From the NCBI RefSeq assembly GCF_000255115.2, contig NC_018068.1, positions 3,443,977 through 3,507,976 on the forward strand: a stretch of DNA of 64,000 nucleotides, in the 5' to 3' direction. Both the position numbers and the translations under genes were made by a program. Under the pieces are notes generated by a model, which was not told the origin of the DNA, made no database searches, and worked only from the letters and a program-made list of their open reading frames with translations. Each line of letters begins with the position of its first letter. The first letter of the stretch is position 1. Shown piece by piece: positions 25,630 to 34,803 of this stretch. This DNA comes from Desulfosporosinus acidiphilus SJ4. Its GTDB lineage: Bacteria; Bacillota; Desulfitobacteriia; Desulfitobacteriales; Desulfitobacteriaceae.

Positions 25630-26448
25630 TTACTCATGCCAACGATCCCTTAACTTCTCTCGAACAACTTGGGGAAAACTTCGATTTCCTAAACGGATCA
25701 GTTGGGCCCGAATTGCAGCTTTTTGGATAATTACCGATTCACCCGAACGCAGTTTGATACTATTCCGCCCATCAAAACTAACGAGACATTGTTCCCCGCT
25801 CGATAATGAGATTTGGATTTCTTCTTGATCAGAAACAAGCATCGGGCGAGCAGACAGAGAATGCGCTGCTAAAGGCGTCAGAAGAATTGCCTGAACATTA
25901 GGACTGAGAATCGGGCCGCCGGCAGATAAGGAATATGCAGTAGAACCTGTGGGCGTCGAAACAATCAAGCCGTCTGCCGGGTAACTAACTGACGGTTCAC
26001 CGGAAAGATTTGCTTGGAGAGTGATGATTCCCTCCTGACTCTCTCGTGAGAAAACCACGTCATTTAAAGCCAATTGCATATTAACTTCGTTGCTGTTCCG
26101 TTGAATCACTGCTTTTAACATTAAACGTTCTTGGATTTCATAATCCAGATTGAGTATTTTCTCTAGAGCCTGAAAAACATCAACTTTTTCAATCTCACAC
26201 AAAAAACCTAAACGACCGAAATTTACACCCATCACAGGAATTCCATGGGGTGCGCTTTCACGGGCCGCCTCTAGAAGAGTTCCATCCCCGCCCAAGGAAA
26301 TAAGAAAACTAGTTTTGTGTTTAATAATTTCAGGCCAGCGCGACAGAACGTTCCAGTCACGGCGCTGAAACCAGTCTTTTATCTCCTGAGCCAATTGAAT
26401 TGCTTCCGGTTTGCTTTTATTGAGCCATAAACCTACGACTCTCTCCAT
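25630..26448 (-). CDS. nadK: NAD kinase
   Basis: A 272-residue ATP-NAD kinase that makes NADP. It has the signature FLISLGGDGTLLEAARES, NFGRLGFLCEIE, and STPTGSTAYSLSAGGPI. It begins 3 bp after tlyA, and its product supports the NADP-linked enzymes nearby. Start ATG with a conventional ribosome site. Confidence 0.96.
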   Translation of the reverse strand: MERVVGLWLNKSKPEAIQLAQEIKDWFQRRDWNVLSRWPEIIKHKTSFLISLGGDGTLLEAARESAPHGIPVMGVNFGRLGFLCEIEKVDVFQALEKILNLDYEIQERLMLKAVIQRNSNEVNMQLALNDVVFSRESQEGIITLQANLSGEPSVSYPADGLIVSTPTGSTAYSLSAGGPILSPNVQAILLTPLAAHSLSARPMLVSDQEEIQISLSSGEQCLVSFDGRNSIKLRSGESVIIQKAAIRAQLIRLGNRSFPQVVREKLRDRWHE

Positions 26449-26451
26449 TTA

Positions 26452-27261
26452 TCATTCCGTCTCTTTCTGAGCCTCTTCAACAAGACGCTCCAGCTCATTC
26501 TTCCAATTAATTCCGGGCAACGCCATTTGTTTTAACCAAGCAAGATATTCAATATTACCCTCGGGACCACGAATTGGTGAAAAGTCCAAACCAAAGACTT
26601 GAAAGCCCGAACTTTCCGCTTGATTCAGAACATTCGTGAGGACTTGTCTATGTACCAGGAGGTCTTTTACAACGCCCTTTTTACCCACATGCTCTCTGCC
26701 TGCTTCAAATTGCGGCTTGATTAGGGTGAGCACCTGTCCATTATCTTTCAAAATTTCTTTCATGGCTGGAAAAATTTTAGTTATTGAAATAAAAGCCACA
26801 TCAGAAACAACCCAATCCGCTTGTTCAGGTAAAGAATCCTTCGTTAAATAGCGAGCATTCACTCGTTCCATGGAGACTACCCGCGGATCAGTACGCAGCT
26901 TCCAGTCTAACTGTCCATACCCTACGTCTACTGCATAAACGCGTTTAGCCCCATTTTGCAAAGCACAATCAGTAAATCCACCAGTGGACGCCCCAATATC
27001 AACAACGATCTGATCATTAAATTGAAGCGAAAATGTTTCAACAGCTTTGGCTAATTTGAGTCCTCCTCTTGAAACAAAAGGCAAGAGTACCCCTTTTATT
27101 TCAATCAGGGAATTATCCGATAATTCTACTCCGGGTTTATCGACACGCTGCCCGCCTACAAACACGCTCCCAGCCATAATCATGGCCTTTGCTTTCTCGC
27201 GGCTCGCTGCTAAGTTGTTTTTCACCATTAGAACGTCAATTCGTTCTTTTCCTTTTGACAA
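26452..27261 (-). CDS. tlyA: TlyA family rRNA methyltransferase / hemolysin-like protein
   Basis: A 269-residue protein. The N-terminal S4 RNA-binding domain (about 1-60, ERIDVLMVKNNLAASREKAK) precedes an FtsJ-like SAM methyltransferase domain with VVDIGASTGGFTDCALQ and VSDVAFISI. The family 2'-O-methylates rRNA cytidines. In Bacillus the orthologue yqxC lies between dxs and ahrC, the same place as here. Confidence 0.93.
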   Translation of the reverse strand: MSKGKERIDVLMVKNNLAASREKAKAMIMAGSVFVGGQRVDKPGVELSDNSLIEIKGVLLPFVSRGGLKLAKAVETFSLQFNDQIVVDIGASTGGFTDCALQNGAKRVYAVDVGYGQLDWKLRTDPRVVSMERVNARYLTKDSLPEQADWVVSDVAFISITKIFPAMKEILKDNGQVLTLIKPQFEAGREHVGKKGVVKDLLVHRQVLTNVLNQAESSGFQVFGLDFSPIRGPEGNIEYLAWLKQMALPGINWKNELERLVEEAQKETE

Positions 27262-27285
27262 TAGTATTTTCTCGTCCCTTCATCC

Positions 27286-27331
27286 AATCGTGAGACTACC
27301 ACTTCTATAAGTGGGAGTAGTCCCCACTCGT
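27286..27331 (-). repeat. Hairpin relic of the TnpB-type right end
   Basis: The 75-bp gap between dxs and tlyA holds ACTACCACTTCTATAAGTGG followed by GAGTAGT. It is a hairpin of the same sequence family as those at 12511, 52831 and 61266 and in the same orientation. No coding relic is attached. It might now serve as a transcription-attenuating stem. Confidence 0.5.
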
Positions 27332-27336
27332 TGAGT

Positions 27337-29247
27337 TCACTTACCGACTGACACTTTATCCGCGGATTTTGGGATGCTGTGAACTATGTTTAACCGTTCT
27401 GCCGCCTGGATGATTCCTTTAACTGACAATCCCTGAGACATCTGCAGCTGCGGAATCGAGCCCTGTTCAACAAAGCCGGTATAACCAAGACGTTCAACGT
27501 TAACCCCTTGTATTCCCTCTTCTTCTAATAGCTCAAGAATAGCGCTGCCCATACCGCCCTTTAATACATGATCTTCAATTGTGATAAGATTTTTGGTTTG
27601 ACGAGCGTAATAGAGGATTAATTCACGATCAAGAGGCGTAATAAAACGCAAGTTAATCACTGCCGCGTCAATACCCCGGTGCCTTAGTTCCTGCGCAGCC
27701 GATAGACAAGTATGAACTGTAGGACCAATACCGATCAACGTCACATCACTGCCCTCGCGCAGTACTTCACCCTTGCCGATAGGAATCTCCCTCAGCGGTT
27801 CCTCCAAGGGAACGCCCTGTCCCGCAGATCTCGGGTAACGGAGAGCGATCGGCCCGTCATAGTTGATTGCTGTATAGAGCATATGGCGCAATTCATTCTC
27901 ATCCTTGGGAGCCATAAAGACTAAATTTGGAATGATTCTAAAAAATGCAATATCAAAAACACCGTGATGGGTTGGTCCGTCATCTCCTACAACCCCAGCG
28001 CGATCAATGGCTAAGACAACATTAGCGTTTTGCAGGCAAACATCATGGAGAACCTGATCATAGGCTCGTTGATAAAACGTAGAATAAATAGCAACGACTG
28101 GTTTAAGGCCTCCGAAGGCTAATCCGGCAGCAAACGTCACGGCATGTTGTTCGGCAATGCCCACATCAAAAAAACGATCCGGGAACTTTGCCGCGAAATC
28201 CTTGAGGCCTGTCCCGCTTGGCATAGCAGCACTTATGGCAACAATTTTAGGATTTTCCTTACCTAAAGTACAAAGCGTATCCCCAAAAATTGCCGTATAG
28301 GTTGGGGGAGCCGGCTTTTTAATAATCTTGCCGTTTTCCGGATTGAAAGGACCCACTCCGTGGAAGACATCAGGATTGTCTTCGGCAGGTTTAAACCCTT
28401 TTCCCTTGCAGGTCACTACATGAACAAGCACTGGACCCTTTTTATGTTTTGCTTGATCTAAAACTTCTTCTAATAAGGCCTGATCGTGGCCATCAATCGG
28501 ACCCAGATAGGTAAACCCTAGTTCTTCAAAGATCAGCCCCGGGACCAACAAATATTTCAAGCTATCTTTAGCTTTAGCAACCATCTTAGCAACTTTGGAA
28601 CCAATTCCGGGAATACGTTTTAACAGCTCCTCAATTTCTTCTTTACGTTTATCATAAAGCGGATCTGTCCTTAACCGATTGAGATAGGAAGACATCGCCC
28701 CAACATTTGGAGAAATGGACATTTCATTATCATTAAGAATTACGATGATATTTGTTTCGGTATGACCTGCATGATTTAAGGCCTCAAAGGCCATTCCGCC
28801 GGTCATAGCTCCATCTCCGATGACTGCAACGACGTGGTGATGTTCTCTTAAAACATCCCGAGCTTTGGCAAAGCCAACGGCTGCTGAAATTGATGTACTG
28901 GAATGACCTGTTTCAAAGCAATCGTGGACGCTCTCAGACCGTTTGGGAAAACCTGAGATTCCTTGATATTGTCTTATCGTAGAAAATCTATCAAAACGAC
29001 CTGTCAATAATTTATGAACATAGGTTTGATGGCCGACATCCCAGATGAGCTTGTCATTTGGGCTGTCAAATATCCTATGTAAGGCTATTGTCAGTTCAAC
29101 AACACCTAGATTAGGAGCTAAATGCCCGCCATTTTTCGAGATCACATCAATCATTTGCTTTCGAATCTCTTGAGCTAGAGTGTTAAGCTCGGTAAAATCC
29201 AACGAGCGCAAATCTTTTGGCTCATGAATTTTTTCGAGTAGTCCCAT
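27337..29247 (-). CDS. dxs: 1-deoxy-D-xylulose-5-phosphate synthase
   Basis: A 636-residue TPP enzyme. It has [16 protein letters not shown], the TPP motif [35 protein letters not shown], and the transketolase pyrimidine domain with [17 protein letters not shown]. It condenses pyruvate and glyceraldehyde-3-phosphate, the entry to the MEP isoprenoid route, and lies near ispA as in Bacillus. Its start overlaps the end of the upstream membrane-protein gene by 26 bp. Confidence 0.97.
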   Translation of the reverse strand: MGLLEKIHEPKDLRSLDFTELNTLAQEIRKQMIDVISKNGGHLAPNLGVVELTIALHRIFDSPNDKLIWDVGHQTYVHKLLTGRFDRFSTIRQYQGISGFPKRSESVHDCFETGHSSTSISAAVGFAKARDVLREHHHVVAVIGDGAMTGGMAFEALNHAGHTETNIIVILNDNEMSISPNVGAMSSYLNRLRTDPLYDKRKEEIEELLKRIPGIGSKVAKMVAKAKDSLKYLLVPGLIFEELGFTYLGPIDGHDQALLEEVLDQAKHKKGPVLVHVVTCKGKGFKPAEDNPDVFHGVGPFNPENGKIIKKPAPPTYTAIFGDTLCTLGKENPKIVAISAAMPSGTGLKDFAAKFPDRFFDVGIAEQHAVTFAAGLAFGGLKPVVAIYSTFYQRAYDQVLHDVCLQNANVVLAIDRAGVVGDDGPTHHGVFDIAFFRIIPNLVFMAPKDENELRHMLYTAINYDGPIALRYPRSAGQGVPLEEPLREIPIGKGEVLREGSDVTLIGIGPTVHTCLSAAQELRHRGIDAAVINLRFITPLDRELILYYARQTKNLITIEDHVLKGGMGSAILELLEEEGIQGVNVERLGYTGFVEQGSIPQLQMSQGLSVKGIIQAAERLNIVHSIPKSADKVSVGK

Positions 29248-29836
29248 CCTTTTTGCCCCCTCGTTTTTTCGGTCCAGTCAGATTCCAACCCGTAATTTGT
29301 TCGAAAGCTGCGATAATACTCCCAACCCAGGCAATAATTGTATTGGCTTCTTGCATAGCCAGAGATTTACCTATTGCTTTACCGGTAACGGTGATCGAAG
29401 CCACCAAGGCCAGTATAATCGTCGTTAGCCAAATTTCTTTCGTTCCAAAGTGCGGATACAACCGGACAATATCTATAACAATCGCTGCTGCCAAAACTCC
29501 GCTTAATGTTCCCGTAATGTCCCCCACTACATCATTCGCCATATTTGCCACCAGGTCGGCATGCCGTACAAGAAAAACTGCTTGCCGCGCACCCTTTACC
29601 CGGTTGGCAGCTCTGGCATGGTGAGGGGCTTCCTGAGCCGCTGTAGCAGCAATCCCAATAATATCAAAAACAATATGGACTCCTATTACCGTTAAAAGCA
29701 ATAAAGCTGCAACCCACAATGAAGAGGTCTTGCGTATCAAGAGCTCAGAACTCACCCCTACGGCGGCCGCGATTAAAAAACTTCCAACAAAGACAAGGCC
29801 AAGGTGTTTCCAGCTTTTACGTTTGCGAACTGCCAA
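29222..29836 (-). CDS. Conserved membrane protein of unknown function
   Basis: I do not recognise this 204-residue protein. It has about four hydrophobic segments (near 12-30, 38-60, 110-128 and 140-160). Between the second and third is a soluble stretch [20 protein letters not shown], then [21 protein letters not shown], rich in small residues. The C-terminus is basic. TTG start after AAGGAGG. It sits between dxs and the PAP2-like gene and overlaps dxs, so an isoprenoid or undecaprenyl-related role is conceivable but unproven. Confidence 0.75.
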   Translation of the reverse strand: MAVRKRKSWKHLGLVFVGSFLIAAAVGVSSELLIRKTSSLWVAALLLLTVIGVHIVFDIIGIAATAAQEAPHHARAANRVKGARQAVFLVRHADLVANMANDVVGDITGTLSGVLAAAIVIDIVRLYPHFGTKEIWLTTIILALVASITVTGKAIGKSLAMQEANTIIAWVGSIIAAFEQITGWNLTGPKKRGGKKDGTTRKNS

Positions 29837-29862
29837 CGATCTATAGACCTCCTTAAACCAAC

Positions 29863-30303
29863 TCAGATCAACAGCCCCACAATTATCCCTACGAGAACAC
29901 CTCCGAAGACCTCTAGGGGAGTATGCCCTATAAGTTCTTTTAAGCGATCTTGGGCCAGATCCGATCCTTGTGACAATCTCTCAACCAATTGATTAAGAAC
30001 TTCTGCTTGTTTGCCTGCTTCTCGCCTGACTCCTGCCGCATCATATAATACAACCATGCCATAAACAGCGGAAACTGCAAATATTGGAGAATTCCAGCCG
30101 TAATATTTCCCGATCCCTAAAGCCAAAGCGCTGACTGTAGCTGAATGAGAACTGGGAAACCCTCCGGAACTCCATATAAGTTGGAAATCAAGTTTGCCGG
30201 CTGCTATCAGGCTAATGACGACTTTCAAAAGTTGGGCGGCCAGCCAAGCCGTGACAGCTGAAATAAGTATCGTATTATAAAATATTCCCGGGAAAATTGG
30301 CAT
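29863..30303 (-). CDS. Divergent PAP2 family membrane protein
   Basis: A 146-residue protein of the DUF212/divergent PAP2 type: SSGGFPSSHSATVSALALG matches the acid-phosphatase core, then VVLYDAAGVRREAGKQAEVLN. Three to four hydrophobic helices. ATG at 30303 follows AGAGGGTGCTACT; 25 upstream codons in frame overlap the ispA end and are excluded. The family includes probable lipid phosphate phosphatases, and its place next to ispA fits polyprenyl metabolism, by inference. Confidence 0.85.
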   Translation of the reverse strand: MPIFPGIFYNTILISAVTAWLAAQLLKVVISLIAAGKLDFQLIWSSGGFPSSHSATVSALALGIGKYYGWNSPIFAVSAVYGMVVLYDAAGVRREAGKQAEVLNQLVERLSQGSDLAQDRLKELIGHTPLEVFGGVLVGIIVGLLI

Positions 30304-30316
30304 AGTAGCACCCTCT

Positions 30317-31192
30317 TTAATGCTGGCGTTGCTCGATATAGACCGCAAGTTCACTGAGAAAAGAAAAGTTTCTCTCAAACAGTTTTAGCGCAGATTGAGC
30401 TCTTTGAGTTTGAGCGTGTAACTGGTGTTTTGCTTCTTCAAGCCCCAATAAAGAGACATAAGTGGATTTCCCTTGGCGCAGATCGCTTCCGGCAGGCTTA
30501 CCGAGGGTCTCACTATCTCCGATAACATCTAAAATATCATCTTTAATTTGAAAAGCCAAACCTAGAGCTTGAGCATAATTAGTTAAAGCCTCAATCTGCT
30601 CTTCACTCCCGCCTGCTAAAATTCCGCCGAGACGGGCGGAAGCTATTAATAAAGCACCCGTCTTAGCTTTATGTATTTCTTCAATCTCCGTCAAGGATAA
30701 CTTTTTCTCTTCCCCGGCAATGTCTAGGACTTGTCCTCCCACCATCCCGTTTTTCCCTGCAGCCGCAGCAACTTCCCGGATCACTCGAAGCTGCTTTTCG
30801 GGCTGACCGAGAATAGGGTCGGCCAAAAATTCAAAAGCATACGTTAGCAAACCGTCTCCGGCTAAAATTGCATTTGCTTCTCCAAACACCTTATGATTGG
30901 ATAATCTTCCCCTTCTATAGTCGTCATTATCCATGGCCGGTAAATCGTCATGAATCAAAGAATAGGTATGTATTAATTCCAAGGCGATGGCGGCAGGCAG
31001 AATCTTCTCCGGGTTACCGCCCACTGCTTCTGCTGCAGCTAAGGCTAAAACCGGCCGAATACGTTTTCCTCCTCCGACTAAAGAATAAGACATACTCTCA
31101 CTTAAGGTATCCTTCCCCCAAGGTATTTGGGCCAGATGCTCCTCAATCATGGACAAATAGCGTTGGAAGGTTTCATTAAACACCGCTCTCAT
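30317..31192 (-). CDS. ispA: Polyprenyl (farnesyl/geranylgeranyl) diphosphate synthase
   Basis: A 291-residue short-chain prenyltransferase with first aspartate-rich motif SLIHDDLPAMDNDDYRRG, second motif FQIKDDILDVIGD, and GGGKRIRPVLALAAAEAVGG. It condenses IPP with DMAPP or GPP. It overlaps xseB by 4 bp, the standard xseA-xseB-ispA-dxs arrangement. Confidence 0.95.
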   Translation of the reverse strand: MRAVFNETFQRYLSMIEEHLAQIPWGKDTLSESMSYSLVGGGKRIRPVLALAAAEAVGGNPEKILPAAIALELIHTYSLIHDDLPAMDNDDYRRGRLSNHKVFGEANAILAGDGLLTYAFEFLADPILGQPEKQLRVIREVAAAAGKNGMVGGQVLDIAGEEKKLSLTEIEEIHKAKTGALLIASARLGGILAGGSEEQIEALTNYAQALGLAFQIKDDILDVIGDSETLGKPAGSDLRQGKSTYVSLLGLEEAKHQLHAQTQRAQSALKLFERNFSFLSELAVYIEQRQH

Positions 31193-31500
31193 CCTTTCAC
31201 ATCATAGCTGACAGGTTGATATTGTAATTGCCCGTCGGGGTCTTCAAGCAGAACTTGCATTTGCTTTTCTGCCTGATTCAGTACCGTTGAACAATGCTGG
31301 ACAAGAGCCACACCGACTTTAAAATATTCCAAGGCCTTTTCCAGAGGAAGATCTTTTTGTTCCAGAGCTTTAACGATAGATTCTAATCGTTCAAACCCTG
31401 ATTCTAAAGAGATCGTTTCGTTTCCTTCCAGAATATTCATATTGATCGTATCGGCCAATCCTTCAGAGAAGTCCCCTTTTCCTTCTTCAAATGCCATCAT
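31189..31500 (-). CDS. xseB: Exodeoxyribonuclease VII small subunit
   Basis: A 103-residue protein whose core FERLESIVKALEQKDLPLEK and LEYFKVGVALVQHCSTVLNQ is the XseB helical bundle. The N-terminal 25 residues (MMAFEEGKGDFSEGLADTIN) are longer than in most homologues, but ATG at 31500 has AAGGAGATAAA directly upstream. Overlaps xseA and ispA by 4 bp each. Confidence 0.93.
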   Translation of the reverse strand: MMAFEEGKGDFSEGLADTINMNILEGNETISLESGFERLESIVKALEQKDLPLEKALEYFKVGVALVQHCSTVLNQAEKQMQVLLEDPDGQLQYQPVSYDVKG

Positions 31501-32702
31501 TTTATCTCCTTCTCTGTTACCTTACAACTTAAACGTCCCTCGCTGAGCTGAACATAAATCTGGTCCTGCAGCTCAACATGCGCAGCTGAACGAAGAAGTT
31601 TCCCTTCTTCGTCATAGGCTAAAGAATAGCCTCGGCCTAAAATTGTTAACGGGCTCAATAAATCCAATTTTGCCGCCAATAGTTTTAGTATACCATTTTT
31701 CTCATTGACAAATCTAGTCATACCCTCTTGGAGGCGCATATGAAGGGTATCCAGGCGCTGGCGATTCTGGTCTATTCTCCAAAACGGATCTCTTAGGGGA
31801 CCTTTATTGGCGATCCCCGCCAGATGTTGCCGTTTACGTTCAATTTGCGCCTCCAATCCGCTCCGCAATCGAGCACGAAATTGCTCTATCTGAAACTCCA
31901 AATCAATCAGTATGGGAACCGCAAGTTCGGCGGCCGCCGAAGGTGTTGGAGCTCTTAAGTCAGCCACATAGTCAGAAATAGTCACGTCGGTCTCATGTCC
32001 AACTGCTGAAATAATAGGGATTCTGGAAGCAGCAATGGATCTGGCAACAATTTCTGTATTAAAGGCCCACAACTCTTCCAAAGACCCTCCGCCTCTGCCA
32101 ATGATAATTACATCCACTGCCTCCGAGCGATTCAGGCGGGCTATAGCTTGGGCAATCTCTTGAGGGGCTGCTTCACCTTGTACTGCCGCCGGTGCCAATA
32201 GCCATGGCATCTTCGGATGACGACGCCCCATGACATTAATAATATCTCGAATAACTGCTCCGGTGGGACTTGTTACAATTCCAATACGGCGAGGATAAGC
32301 AGGAATCTTTTTTTTACGTTCCTGTTCAAACAGTCCCTCTTCAGCAAGCTTTTTCTTCAGTTGTTCAAAGGCTAAATAGAGCTGTCCGAGTCCACTCGGT
32401 TCCATTTCTTCAGCATAAAATTGAATTGTACCCTCACGATCGTAGATGCGAAGATTACCTCGCACTATCACTTTCATTCCATCTGAAGGCACGAAACGGA
32501 CTCTTTCGGCACGGCTTTTAAACATAACTCCTTTAAGACTGGAAAACTCATCTTTCAAGGTGAAATACCAGTGTCCGGAGGCACGATGATTCTTGAAGTT
32601 GGAAAGTTCACCGCTAATCCAACAATTTTGAAAATCCTTTCGTTCTTGGAGAACCTGGCCTATTTGACCGACAAGTTCTGAAACTGACCATATTTTGGGC
32701 AC
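31497..32702 (-). CDS. xseA: Exodeoxyribonuclease VII large subunit
   Basis: A 401-residue protein. The N-terminal OB fold shows FQNCWISGELSNFKNHRASG and HWYFTLKDEFSSLKGVMF. The catalytic domain has IGIVTSPTGAVIRDIINV, VIIIGRGGGSLEELWAFN and SAVGHETDVTISDYVADLRA. It degrades single-stranded DNA with XseB. GTG at 32702 is preferred because GAGGTGAAAGAT precedes it; an upstream GTG at 32711 lacks space for a ribosome site. Confidence 0.95.
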   Translation of the reverse strand: MPKIWSVSELVGQIGQVLQERKDFQNCWISGELSNFKNHRASGHWYFTLKDEFSSLKGVMFKSRAERVRFVPSDGMKVIVRGNLRIYDREGTIQFYAEEMEPSGLGQLYLAFEQLKKKLAEEGLFEQERKKKIPAYPRRIGIVTSPTGAVIRDIINVMGRRHPKMPWLLAPAAVQGEAAPQEIAQAIARLNRSEAVDVIIIGRGGGSLEELWAFNTEIVARSIAASRIPIISAVGHETDVTISDYVADLRAPTPSAAAELAVPILIDLEFQIEQFRARLRSGLEAQIERKRQHLAGIANKGPLRDPFWRIDQNRQRLDTLHMRLQEGMTRFVNEKNGILKLLAAKLDLLSPLTILGRGYSLAYDEEGKLLRSAAHVELQDQIYVQLSEGRLSCKVTEKEIK

Positions 32703-32838
32703 ATCTTTCACCTCGAGATTATTATACCATTAGAAAACTGGCCTGAGTCAAGTTCGTTAGGGCAGAAGCCGTTACTCGCACTAAAACACGTTTCCCACTA
32801 GGCAGCAAAACCGCAGAGCGGCTGAGTGGTTTAATAGC

Positions 32839-32974
32839 AAAGAAAACTTAGCTGGCGCTCACACGAAGACACTGCCTTCGCACGAATAAGCATACTTGCA
32901 GACACTGTCATCGCACAAATTAACGCTTCTTGCAGTCTACAGCCAAAAGTTATACTTTCTTCTAGTATGAAAAA
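32839..32974. repeat. Dispersed intergenic repeat B, copy 2
   Basis: It begins with the same 19-bp AAAGAAAACTTAGCTGGCG as copy 1 and then carries two tandem units of 33 and 34 bp (32868-32900 and 32901-32934), both starting GACACTG and ending CTTGCA. It ends with TTATACT and AGTATGA (32950-32970). The region 32703-33099 has no gene: besides this repeat it holds a CCACT/AGTGG stem near 32798-32830 and the fchA terminator. Confidence 0.6.
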
Positions 32975-32997
32975 GGGATAAGGACTTGCCTTACCCC
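32975..32997 (-). terminator. Terminator of folD-fchA
   Basis: On the minus strand GGGTAAGG-CAAGT-CCTTATCCC forms a stem (one G-U pair) followed by TTTTTC, about 100 bp after the fchA stop. It abuts repeat B. Confidence 0.75.
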
Positions 32998-33099
32998 CAG
33001 AGTAACTATCAAAACTTTAAAATGAATTGACCCATAGTCCCCCACCAAAGCCCCGAGAATTTAGGATTAGGTTCAGTTCAGCTTTGATGAACCGCTTCA

Positions 33100-33735
33100 T
33101 TATAGCCTGCTTTGCACCACTGCGACAGTGTCAGCGCAAATAGCAGCAGCTTGTTCAAACAATCGAGTCCGTTCGGCCTTCACGCGTTCTTGATAATCCT
33201 GATCCTTAATCTGTGGAAGGTTAATATCTACACTAAGCATTGCTGATTTTAAGGCATTTTCCGCTAAATAGGCTGCTACCCCGACATCACTGATAGCTCC
33301 TTTATTACCAATGGGAGCTAGTTCCTGAGCCAATTGCAGTACTTTGAAACAATTTTGGGCAATCCCCAAAGGTGTATCAGTTGCCGAGACAAGAACTTCT
33401 TGTAATTTACCGGTCCGTAAAGCTTTCTCTTCTTCAGTACCTTTCGGTAACTTCAAAACGCCCATGAAGTTGGAAAACTCCGCTATATCTTGACTCAGTC
33501 CTTTTTTTAGTAATTCTAAAACCATCTCGGCCTGCGACAGGATCTCTTTAACTCTTGGCTCAACGTCTTTGTATTTTTCCTTGCCAATGGTCAGATTAGC
33601 AACCATACAGGTCATTGAGGCTGCAAGAGCACCTACATAGGCAGAAACGCTCCCACCGCCCGGTGTTGGCGAAGAGCTGGCCGACACCGTTAAAAATTCC
33701 TCAGTAGTCCATTGCCAAATTTGCTTGGAGTCCAT
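33100..33735 (-). CDS. fchA: Formiminotetrahydrofolate cyclodeaminase / methenyl-THF cyclohydrolase family
   Basis: A 211-residue helical protein of the FTCD-C family. TPGGGSVSAYVGALAASMTC is the folate-binding loop; ANLTIGKEKYKDVE and AALAYLAENALKSAMLSVDIN-like segments follow. In acetogens and other anaerobes FchA converts methenyl-THF to formyl-THF. The start overlaps the folD stop (TAATG), linking it to one-carbon flow. Whether it acts as cyclohydrolase or deaminase cannot be decided here. Confidence 0.88.
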   Translation of the reverse strand: MDSKQIWQWTTEEFLTVSASSSPTPGGGSVSAYVGALAASMTCMVANLTIGKEKYKDVEPRVKEILSQAEMVLELLKKGLSQDIAEFSNFMGVLKLPKGTEEEKALRTGKLQEVLVSATDTPLGIAQNCFKVLQLAQELAPIGNKGAISDVGVAAYLAENALKSAMLSVDINLPQIKDQDYQERVKAERTRLFEQAAAICADTVAVVQSRL

Positions 33736-34586
33736 TAAAGTTTACCCCCTTGTAAGACAATCCCTTTGAGAACGTTGCGCATAATTAAAGCAGTTGTCAA
33801 TGAGCCAACGCCGCCAGGTACAGGAGAAATCAAATCAGCTGCCTCTTGAACGGCTTCGAAATCCACATCGCCGCATATTCCTTCCGGCGTCTCATTAATT
33901 CCTGCATCAACGACAATAGCTCCTGGCTTAACCATATCCTTTTTAATCAATTTAGCGCGTCCAACAGCAGCAATTAAGATATCGGCCTGACGAGTAAAGG
34001 CTCCAAGATCAGGAGTTTTAGAGTGGCAAATCGTTACCGTAGCATTGTGCTTCAGAATTAGAAAGACCAGCGGCTTACCAACAGTCTCTCCCCGCCCGAC
34101 AATCACCGTATGTTTCCCTGCAATTTGCACGCCTGAGCGTAAAAGTAACTCGATGCAGCTTTGCGGAGTTGCCGGAAACAGTCCTTCCTCTCCGCTCAAA
34201 ATATATCCGCGATTAATAGGATGTACTCCATCAACATCCTTATCCGGTCGTACTGCCGCCATGATCTTTTCTTTGGAAATACCTTTTGGTAAAGGAAGTT
34301 CTATCATGATCCCATGAACACTCTGATCTTCATTGAGTTTTTCAATCTGAGCCAGAACATCGGCTTCCGGTGTACTGCCTGGCAGGGCAAACAACTCAAA
34401 GGCCATACCCAAACTTTCACTGACTTTTTGCTTTGAACGAGCATAGACCACAGAAGCCGGATCATCTCCAACCAAAATTACAGCAAGTTTAGGTTGAATA
34501 CCTTTTTCTTTCCACTGAACAATTTCCTCGCGAATCTCTTCCTTGAGAATTTTAGCGACAGCTTTTCCATCTAATAGTTGAGCCAA
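33735..34586 (-). CDS. folD: Bifunctional methylene-THF dehydrogenase / methenyl-THF cyclohydrolase
   Basis: A 283-residue FolD. VGDDPASVVYARSKQKVSES contains the catalytic lysine and tyrosine region; GIMIELPLPKGISKEK and PDKDVDGVHPIN are signatures. TVIVGRGETVGKPLVFLILK is the nucleotide fold and PVPGGVGSLTTALIM ends it. TTG at 34586 is the start, preceded by GAAAGGAGTGTTTCA. The upstream gap 34587-34803 holds no gene. Confidence 0.95.
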   Translation of the reverse strand: MAQLLDGKAVAKILKEEIREEIVQWKEKGIQPKLAVILVGDDPASVVYARSKQKVSESLGMAFELFALPGSTPEADVLAQIEKLNEDQSVHGIMIELPLPKGISKEKIMAAVRPDKDVDGVHPINRGYILSGEEGLFPATPQSCIELLLRSGVQIAGKHTVIVGRGETVGKPLVFLILKHNATVTICHSKTPDLGAFTRQADILIAAVGRAKLIKKDMVKPGAIVVDAGINETPEGICGDVDFEAVQEAADLISPVPGGVGSLTTALIMRNVLKGIVLQGGKL

Positions 34587-34762
34587 TTGAAACACTCCTT
34601 TCAAATCTCTGCTCAAATTAGCAGCCGGTTCAAGCTTTTTGCATTTCTTTCTATAGCTTTGACCAACGCCTTTTGTGATTAAGTTTGGAAGTCATAAGTA
34701 CGTTCAAATTTATGCTTTAATTTAAATATTATAAAAAAACTGAAATCTTTCTTCCTAAAGAT

Positions 34763-34794
34763 AGGCTGAATTAGCAGGAACTAAATTCAGCCTA
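34763..34794. terminator. Inverted repeat after nfnB, probable terminator
   Basis: AGGCTGAATT and AATTCAGCCT arms with an 11-nt loop, 10 bp beyond the stop of the 463-residue gene. The downstream T-run is weak. Confidence 0.6.
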
Positions 34795-34803
34795 ACATTA
34801 CAA

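Noticed and set aside
30303-30378. Longer N-terminus for the PAP2-like protein
   Set aside because: The additional 25 codons overlap the end of ispA and the ATG at 30303 has its own ribosome site.
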